Assembly: GCA_019022495.1 (NCBI GenBank)
Contig: JAFEKR010000004.1
Location: 434,001 to 498,000 of the forward strand
Direction of reading: 5' to 3'
Source: Epichloe hybrida
Taxonomy: Eukaryota; Ascomycota; Sordariomycetes; Hypocreales; Clavicipitaceae
DNA: 64,000 nucleotides
A program made the position numbers and the translations under genes. Of the stretch, positions 56,967 to 64,000 are shown piece by piece (positions within the stretch are counted from its first letter, which is position 1; each line of letters starts with the position of its first letter). The notes beneath the pieces were generated by a model that worked only from the letters and a program-made list of their open reading frames with translations, did not search any database and had not been told where the DNA came from.

Positions 56967-59900
56967 AAGTACCTAATTTACATAGACTTATAAGCTTAAT
57001 TAGGCTAAGGCTATAGCACCTATCTTAAAGGTAGTAAGGGCTCTAATAGTCCCCTAATATAGTATCTATAAGGTACTTATTATAATTAAAGATTCATAAG
57101 GTAAAGAGAAAGATCTTAAGTTACTATATATAGCTATTAATAAGGACCTAAGAGTAAAGGGAAGCCCTATATTAATTAGAATATATACACTTATAGAAGA
57201 ACATATATATCTTTACTTACACTCATAAGAATAGTAGTTTAAAAAGAGAAAGGTAGCCTTTTTACTACTAACTCCCTATAAGTTTATAAAGGTAATGCGT
57301 AATAAGATAATTATATATACTATTATAGGTATATTAAAGGATAAGTTTATCTCTCTTAAAGATAAAGAAAAGGCAAGAGTATATAAAACTATTAAAGATA
57401 TCCTAGAGAAACTATATAAGTTTAAAGATATATTTATATTAGATAAGGTAAGGAGCCTCCTATTAAAGAAGTTAACTAACTACATAATTAATCTTATACT
57501 AGGAGCTACACCCTTATATAGACTAATCTATTCTCTCTCCTAAAGTAAGCTTAAAGAGCTCTAGGAATATATTAATAATAACCTAAAGAAAGGCTAGATA
57601 AGACCCTTAAAGAGCCTAGCGGGCGTGCCTATTCTATTTATACTAAAGAAGGATAGAATGCTCTAGCTATATATTAACTATTAAGGGCTTAATAAGGTAA
57701 TATAGAAGAATTGCTACGCTCTCCCCCTGATTTTAGAGATCCTTAATTGATACTAAGGGGCTTATTTCTTTTCTAAGATTAATATTAAGGATATATACTA
57801 CTAAATTTACATTAAAGAGAGTAATAAGTGGAAGATAGCTTTTTACATGCGTTACAAGCACTATAAGTACCTTATAATGCCTTTTAGGTTAATAAATACC
57901 CTAGCTACTTTCTAGAGTTATATCTATAAGGCGCTGTATAGGCTAGTTAATACTATTTATATAGTATATCTAGATAATATCTTAATTTTCTCTAAGATAA
58001 AGGAGAAGCATACTAAACATATTAAGTAAGTTTTTAAATATATAAGGTTAGCGAAGTTATATATAAAACCCTCTAAGTACTCTTTTTATAAAGAATTAGT
58101 AAAATTCCTAGGATTTATTCTCTTTATTAACAGGATATTAATAAATACTTACTAGGTTAATATAATTAAAGAATAGAAGGAGCTAATAAGTTTTAAGAAT
58201 ATATAGTTATTCCTTAGGTTTTATAACTTCTATTAATAGTTTATTTATAAATACTCTAGGATTATAGTACCTCTTTATATGCTAATAAAGGGTAGTTAAA
58301 ATAGTATTTAGACTAGGAGGTTTATATTTAGAGAAAAGGAGCGGTTAGTGTTTAACTAGCTAAAAGATGCCTTTTAGTAAGCGCCTTTACTTTAATACTA
58401 TAACCTAAGTTAAGTAGTGTGTATTAAGATAAATACCTTAATTTTTATAATAGTAGGAATTCTATCTTAGTAGGATAATAAGGGCTATTAGTATCTAGTA
58501 GCCTTTTAGTTAAGGAAGTTTATAAACACTAAATGTAACTATAGTATAGCTAATTAAGAGTTACTTACTATAGTAAAGTTATTTAAATACTAGTGATATT
58601 ATATTAAAGGCGTGGAGATACCTATGGAGGTTCTATTAGACTATTATAACCTATAGACCTTTATAAGGTAGTAAAAGCTAAATAGAAGATTACTATAATA
58701 GTATATATTCCTCTGCCCTTTCTATTTTATAATTAAGTATAGACTAGGGAAAAGTAACCTTATAGATATACTATTAAGAAAGTTTAATTATAAGGGCAAA
58801 CCTATATTAAATAGGGCGCTCTTACTAGAGCTTTAAAGGAAAATAGTAAATATCTTTATAGTAAAAGAAGAAGTACTAATATATTAAAAAAGTTATAATA
58901 TAATACTAGTCTTAGAACCTACTAAGGTAAGAGTAGCCTAGGTAGAAGGCTAGTTAGCTACTATAAATCTAGTAATAGGTTAGCTAAATAAGGGTGATTT
59001 TAAGGAGAAGGTAGTGTGTGTTTAAGATATTAGTATAGTATAAGTAATTTAGGGGGCTATTATGTTACTAAATCCTTACTAATCCGTGGTAAATAAAGCA
59101 TTAGTATAACTACTATAGAAAGTATAGGACTAAGATTTAGATTTATAAAAGCATAAAAGTAAGGTTAACTCCTAAGTAAAAGGGAGGGGAAAAGCTAGTC
59201 TATAGTTATATAGTATAAGGGGCCTTCTAATATATAAAGACTAGGTAGTTATTTCACAGGAGCCTATCTTATAATAGAAGCTTCTATAGCTACACTATAA
59301 TAATTTATTAGTAAGTTACTTTAGGACTAAATACTCTCTTAAACTACTAAAATATTACTATTAGTAGCTAGTAATAAGTAAAGCTATTTTAGACTATATA
59401 TCTAGCTACGGAGTATGCTAGTATATAGTAGCTAGGAGGCATTACCTATATAGAAGCCTTAAATCACTGCTAATACTAAGGTAACTATAGGTAAAGATCT
59501 TAATAGATTTTGTTATAGGATTACCACTAGTACGGCTAGGCAACTAAGAAACTAATGTAATCCTAGTGATTATAGACTAATTTACTAAGTACTCTATCTT
59601 CCTCCTTATATAAACTATAATTAACGTAACTAAATTAGCAAAGCTATTCTATAAGGAGATTAAGCTTTGATTTAGGGCGCTAGAGGGTATTATATCTAAT
59701 AGAGAATTAGTGTTTATAAGCAAATTCTAGTTAGATATATATTACCTATTATGCGTAAAGCGTAGGCTTTTAATAGCGTTTTACCCTTAAACTAATAGGT
59801 AAATAAAGAGAATAAACTAAGCGCTTAAATATTACCTATAATACTTTATTAAAGAAAACTAATAGCTATAGCTAAAGCTACTCCTAATAGCTTAATTCAC

Positions 59901-61874
59901 GTGTAATAATACTATTAATAGGATAATAAGTTACTCCCCTAACTACGCTCTTATAGGCTATTTACTTAAGTTTTATCTAGCTCTTAAGGGTAAGAGTAGG
60001 GAGAGGGAGGTCCTAGAAGCCTATATATATATATAAAAGCTATATAAGGTTAGGGAGAAACTATTATATAACTAGGTAAGAGCTACTAAAGCATAGGTAA
60101 AGTATTATAACTAATAATACTAGCTATTAACCTTAAAAAAAGAAGACTTAGTATTACTATTAGTAAAGAATATTAGACTTAAGGACATAAAATAGAAGCT
60201 AATCCCTAGATTTATTAGGCTATTTTAGATACTTAATACTATAGGTAAATAAGCATACTAACTAGCATTACCTAATAAGTATAGTTAACTATATAACGTG
60301 TTTTACGTTAGTTTATTAGAGCTATAGAATTACTAGAAAAACACTATAGATAAAGAAATACTAATATAAGACCTTAAAGATAAAGATAATAAATTTAAAG
60401 TTAAAGAAGTTAAGGATTATAGGAAGACTTATAAAGGTAATAAATACCTAGTAAAATAGAAGGGTTAGCTAAGTAAATATAATTAATAGGTAGTAGTAAA
60501 AGATATAGAAGGCGCTTAATATATAATTTAAGCCTTTTATTAAAGTAAAATAAGAAGAAAGCATAGTAAGTTATAAGTAAATTATAAGTACTAAGGAATA
60601 ATATTACTATAGTAAAGGCTTAATATTATTAGTTACTTAAAAATTCTACCTAGAGGCTTATATTATATTATAAAAAAACAAAGGAAATAGCGCTTAAAGT
60701 ATAGGTAAAGTAACTAGAAAACCCTCTATTATAGCCCCTAGATAGGAGATAACCTTACTATTAATAAACCTATACTTTACCTTATTCTTATTAGCCTAAA
60801 TTACCTTCTCTATAGCATAGAAGAAGTAGTGTACTACTATAGCCTAGGTAATATAGCCTAGATCTAATAAATAAAGCTAAAGAACTATATATACTTCCTA
60901 TATAGCTATAGTATTCTCTAGGTCCTCCTATTAAAATATTAGTAAAGCCCTAGTAAATAAATAATAAAAAGCTAAGGGTAAACTAGAAAAGGGGGGAATA
61001 GGGCTATAGCTACTAAGGTAACTTATAACTACTACTAAGAGACTAGATAGCTCTAGTAAGAAATAGAGGCAGCCTATATAGAAAGGTTAGTAAATAATAA
61101 GTAATTAGGTTAGGATTTAATAAACTTAATATACCTTTATAGCACTAGTTAACCTAAAGGTAATATAGTATAAGGTGTTTATATAGTTAAATCCTATAAC
61201 TAAGTTAAGGATATACTTAGTAAAGCTATAGTAAGTCTTCTCTAAAAAAACACTAATACTCTCTTTATTTAAGGTAAAAATAGTAATACCTATAAGGGCT
61301 TATACTTACTTATAAATAACTATTAGGTTAGAAAAGTTACTAGCTATTATTACTATAGCCTAGTATAGAAAAGTTAGTAAGTTAGAAGTATATAGTAATA
61401 GAATACTAAGTAACTTACTATCTTATAAGTATTACTATACTTATTATATTAGAGATAACGCTTTAACTACTTATCCCTAGTAGCGCTACTCCTAAGTAAA
61501 GAATAAGGAAAACTATATATAATCCTTAGTAAAGTAGCCTTAATTAGTAAGTACCTCTTAAAGTTAGCGTAGCTAGTGTGTAAGTAGTATATATAAGAGT
61601 ACTTATAGAAGTAAATAGTATTAGTTTCTATAATAAAATAGTAAGGATAGGTATATAATAAGTTAAGGTAAATAAAGTCTAATTAAAATTAATTAGAATA
61701 GTCTAGAGTTATAAGAAGGAAAAGGGAGTAATATAATAGTAAGTTATAATGAAATTTATATTATAAAGCTAACTAATTTGTTTATTATTATTTTTATTAT
61801 TAGCTAGTTAGTAAATAGCTATATTAAGGCTAGGGAAAGCTATTTAGGAGCCTAGCTATAAGTAAGGGGATAAT
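56967..61874 (+). pseudogene. Element E RT, RNase H, integrase and chromodomain remnant
   Basis: An 82-codon open stretch (57,295-57,543) leads into RT and ends ILGATPLYRLIYSLS (the LxPGAxPPyxPIYPLS motif). RT follows at 57,560-58,150: SPAGVPILF-type sequence near 57,620, then NYXGLNKV near 57,675-57,700, and the YxDD box decayed to VYLDNILIFS at 57,964-57,995. RNase H is near 58,400-58,700. Integrase at about 59,250-60,000 includes a DFVIGLP block near 59,498-59,525 and GIISNRELVF near 59,690-59,720. Near 60,400-60,490 a KEVKDYRKTYKGNKYLVK segment followed by WKG-type sequence is a chromodomain, which in chromoviruses directs integration to methylated-histone heterochromatin. Inactivated by stops. 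Confidence 0.85.
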
Positions 61875-62065
61875 TATAAGGCCTTACTTATAATATAGGT
61901 ACACCCTGCTAGCGTACTACACTATAGGGCTAGGTCCACGTAACACTAGTAAGCTACTAGCTATAAGTCAGCGACTCGCACACATAACACACTTAGACCT
62001 AGCAAGCTTTAGTCAATATACGAACGCCCCTATACCTCTTACCTAGCTATCCCTTTGTTCTCACA
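61875..62065 (+). repeat. 3' LTR of element E
   Basis: 191 bp, starting tataaggccttac (decayed TGTGAGGCCCCAC) and ending GTTCTCACA. In this copy the 5' half is mutated and the 3' half preserved, the reverse of its partner. Confidence 0.9.
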
Positions 62066-62070
62066 AATTC

Positions 62071-64000
62071 TTAATTAACTAGTAGGTGTAAAGGTTTTTA
62101 TATTATTAGATCTCTAAGAGGTATACCACTAGCTATATATTCGCAAGGGTAATAAGTAAAAGATAGCATTCTATTACTACTATAAGCACTTAAAGTACCT
62201 TATAATACTATTTAGATTAGTAAACACGCTAGCTACTTTTTAGGAATATATTAATAATACTCTTAAGGGACTTATAAATAAATTCTACATTATCTACCTT
62301 AATAATATCCTAATATATAGTAGTAACCCTATAAAACACATAGAGTATATTAAAAGGGTGCTAGAGCGACTTTAAGACACGGATCTTTATATTAACCTTA
62401 AGAAGTACTAATTTTTAGTATTACAGGTAAAATTCCTAGGGTTTATTATATTTAAAAAAGGCATTAAGATAAAACCATTAAGGGTTAAAGCTATTATAAC
62501 CTAGCTAATACCCTATAGTATATTTAATATTTAATTATTCCTTAGGTTTATAGGGTTTTACTAATACTTTATAAAATAGTATAGTAAGGTAATAGTCTTG
62601 CTAATAAACTATCTAAAGGGTGTTTAACTAGTAGAGTTTAAGCTAGAGCCTAGTAAACTTATAGTGTTTAAAAAACTCTAAAAGAAGTTCTAGGAAGTAC
62701 TAATCTTAGTATACTTTAACTTACTTTATTTACTAAGAGTAAAGATAAATACATTTAGTTACGTAATTAAAGCTATACTTATAATATTAGTGCTAGGTAG
62801 CTAGCACCTAGTAGTGTATTTTTTAAGGAAGTTAACTAATATTAAACTTTACTACTTAACCCTAGATACTCAGTTATTAGTAATCTAAGAAGCGTTTTAA
62901 GCCTAGAGATATTACCTTATATATTTAACTTATTAGATTATAGTTATTATAAACTATTTAAATTATAAGTACTTAGCTATAAAGCTAAAGCTATCTAGTA
63001 AGTAAGTAATAGTATTAAATAAGCTTTATCTATTTAATTTTAGGATTAAATATTATATAAGTAAGCTAAACCTTACTAATACCTTGTTAAGAAAAGCAAA
63101 TTATATTAGTAAGGAGTGTAAGGCAAAGGCTATGTCCTTATAGCTACCTAACTTCTTAGCTAAGTTTTTAAATACTAAGTAATAAGGGCGCTATGTGTGT
63201 AATAGTATAATTATAGGCCCTAAGGTTATATTACTTAGTATAGTTAATAGTTTATTATAAGAGCGCTATAAGGGCTATTTAAGCCTCTAGGGTTTTAAGA
63301 AAATATAACTTTATTATATTATTAAGGAACCTAATAGTCCTATAAAGCCTATAAGTAATACACTAACTAGGTTTACTTATTATAAGTAGTAAGGTTATGC
63401 CATATTTATATTTTCTAATATTTCTATAAGTCTAGTAAGCCTATAGGTTAGGAGTCTAGCTAGGTTAGTAGTTAGTAAGTAGTGTAAGCGCCCCCTTAAA
63501 ATACTACTTAGCTATAATTTATTTATAAGTTTAAAAGTATACTATAAGCTAGCTACTTATAGTAGTGTTATAGTAAGAATATAAGTAGTCTAGTAAACCT
63601 CTTCTAAGTTTATATATAATACTTATTCTATATATATAAAATTAAAGACTTTAATTTAAGTTATATTATTTTAAGTATAGTAAGGTAATAACTTTACTAT
63701 AGGTTAGAGAAAGCTACTTAAGAGTGGTAACCTAAAAGTATTATAAATATAGTCTATTAGGCCCTCTAAGCTATTAATATTTAAGAATAGAGTTTTTATT
63801 CTAGTTAGTATAAGAAAGGAAGTTATACTACTTACCTATAATAACCTAGTAGTAAGCCACTAGGGAGTTAGTAAGACTCTCTATTAGATTATAAGTTAGT
63901 ATTACTAGCTAATAATAAAGAAAAATACTAAGTTATATGTGTAAACTTATATAAGCTACTAGACTTTAAAGCTAAGGCACTATAAACCTTATAGTAAGCT
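62071..64000 (+). pseudogene. Gypsy element F: RT C-terminal part and RNase H (continues past the window)
   Basis: After removal of element E and one aattc duplication, the RT frame resumes in phase. It reads KIAFYYYYKHLKYLIILFRL near 62,160-62,215 (equivalent to the [20 protein letters not shown] block). The catalytic YxDD box is decayed to IIYLNNILIYS near 62,290-62,320, followed by VKFLGFII near 62,430. RNase H follows at about 62,690-63,000. From about 63,150 onward I see no clear motif, but the orientation would predict integrase. The element runs off the window. Confidence 0.75.

Larger units (their letters stand above)
54720..62065 (+). mobile_element. Ty3/Gypsy chromodomain element E, complete, nested in F
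   Basis: 7,346 bp, bounded by 191-bp LTRs and a perfect duplication aattc (54,715-54,719 and 62,066-62,070). It contains a family G insertion (56,182-56,952). Net length is about 6.56 kb. Domain order is gag, zinc knuckle, protease, RT, RNase H, integrase and chromodomain, so it is a chromovirus-type Gypsy element. It is inserted into the RT of element F. Confidence 0.92.

Overview
The window looks like a filamentous ascomycete (Pezizomycotina) chromosome segment. About 8 kb of ordinary-composition, gene-bearing DNA (roughly 2,960-10,990) sits beside AT-rich DNA that shows the C-to-T / G-to-A decay of repeat-induced point mutation (RIP). In the decayed DNA, CpA and TpG are scarce, TA is everywhere, and nearly every reading frame is cut by TAA/TAG where CAA/CAG would be expected. 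The only long ORFs lie in the gene island. Everything below was read by eye, with no database search.

Left flank (1-2,960): RIP-degraded DNA holding a decayed retroposon-like repeat (family H, 844-2,111), a family G copy nested inside it (1,107-1,846), and an LTR fragment related to element E.

Gene island: a small Cys-rich protein (minus), a TA-flanked MITE with 65-bp inverted repeats, a kinase-fold protein with an HGD-N / DFE motif set, a doubtful Gln/Ala-rich small gene (minus), and a divergent pair made of an APH-type phosphotransferase (minus) and a fungal protein of uncertain family (plus). A further unrecognised small ORF follows. Nothing links these genes into one pathway.

Right part (11,003-64,000): one nest of retrotransposons, solved here from LTR pairs and target-site duplications (TSDs). 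Copia element C (5' LTR 11,003-11,302) is the oldest. It took a solo LTR (13,410-13,676, TSD cctaa) and a family G copy (from 16,906). The G copy was split by Ty3/Gypsy element F (5' LTR 17,666-17,932, running off the window end). F was hit three times: by Copia element A (18,420-39,334, TSD cttat), by Copia element D-outer (39,377-52,930, TSD catac), and by chromodomain Gypsy element E (54,720-62,065, TSD aattc). A holds family H (21,969-22,681, 15-bp TSD) and Copia element B (about 22,996-36,896, minus). B holds Copia D1 (28,433-35,192, TSD atagg). D-outer holds D-inner (44,450-51,245, TSD gataa). E holds a third G copy (56,182-56,952, 14-bp TSD). The deepest stack is C > G > F > A > B > D1.

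The least familiar items are families G and H. These are roughly 700-770 bp sequences with 14-15 bp TSDs, no evident terminal inverted repeats and a shared GC-rich CCCGGG end. G carries a decayed Lys-rich reading frame whose middle differs between copies while its ends are conserved.
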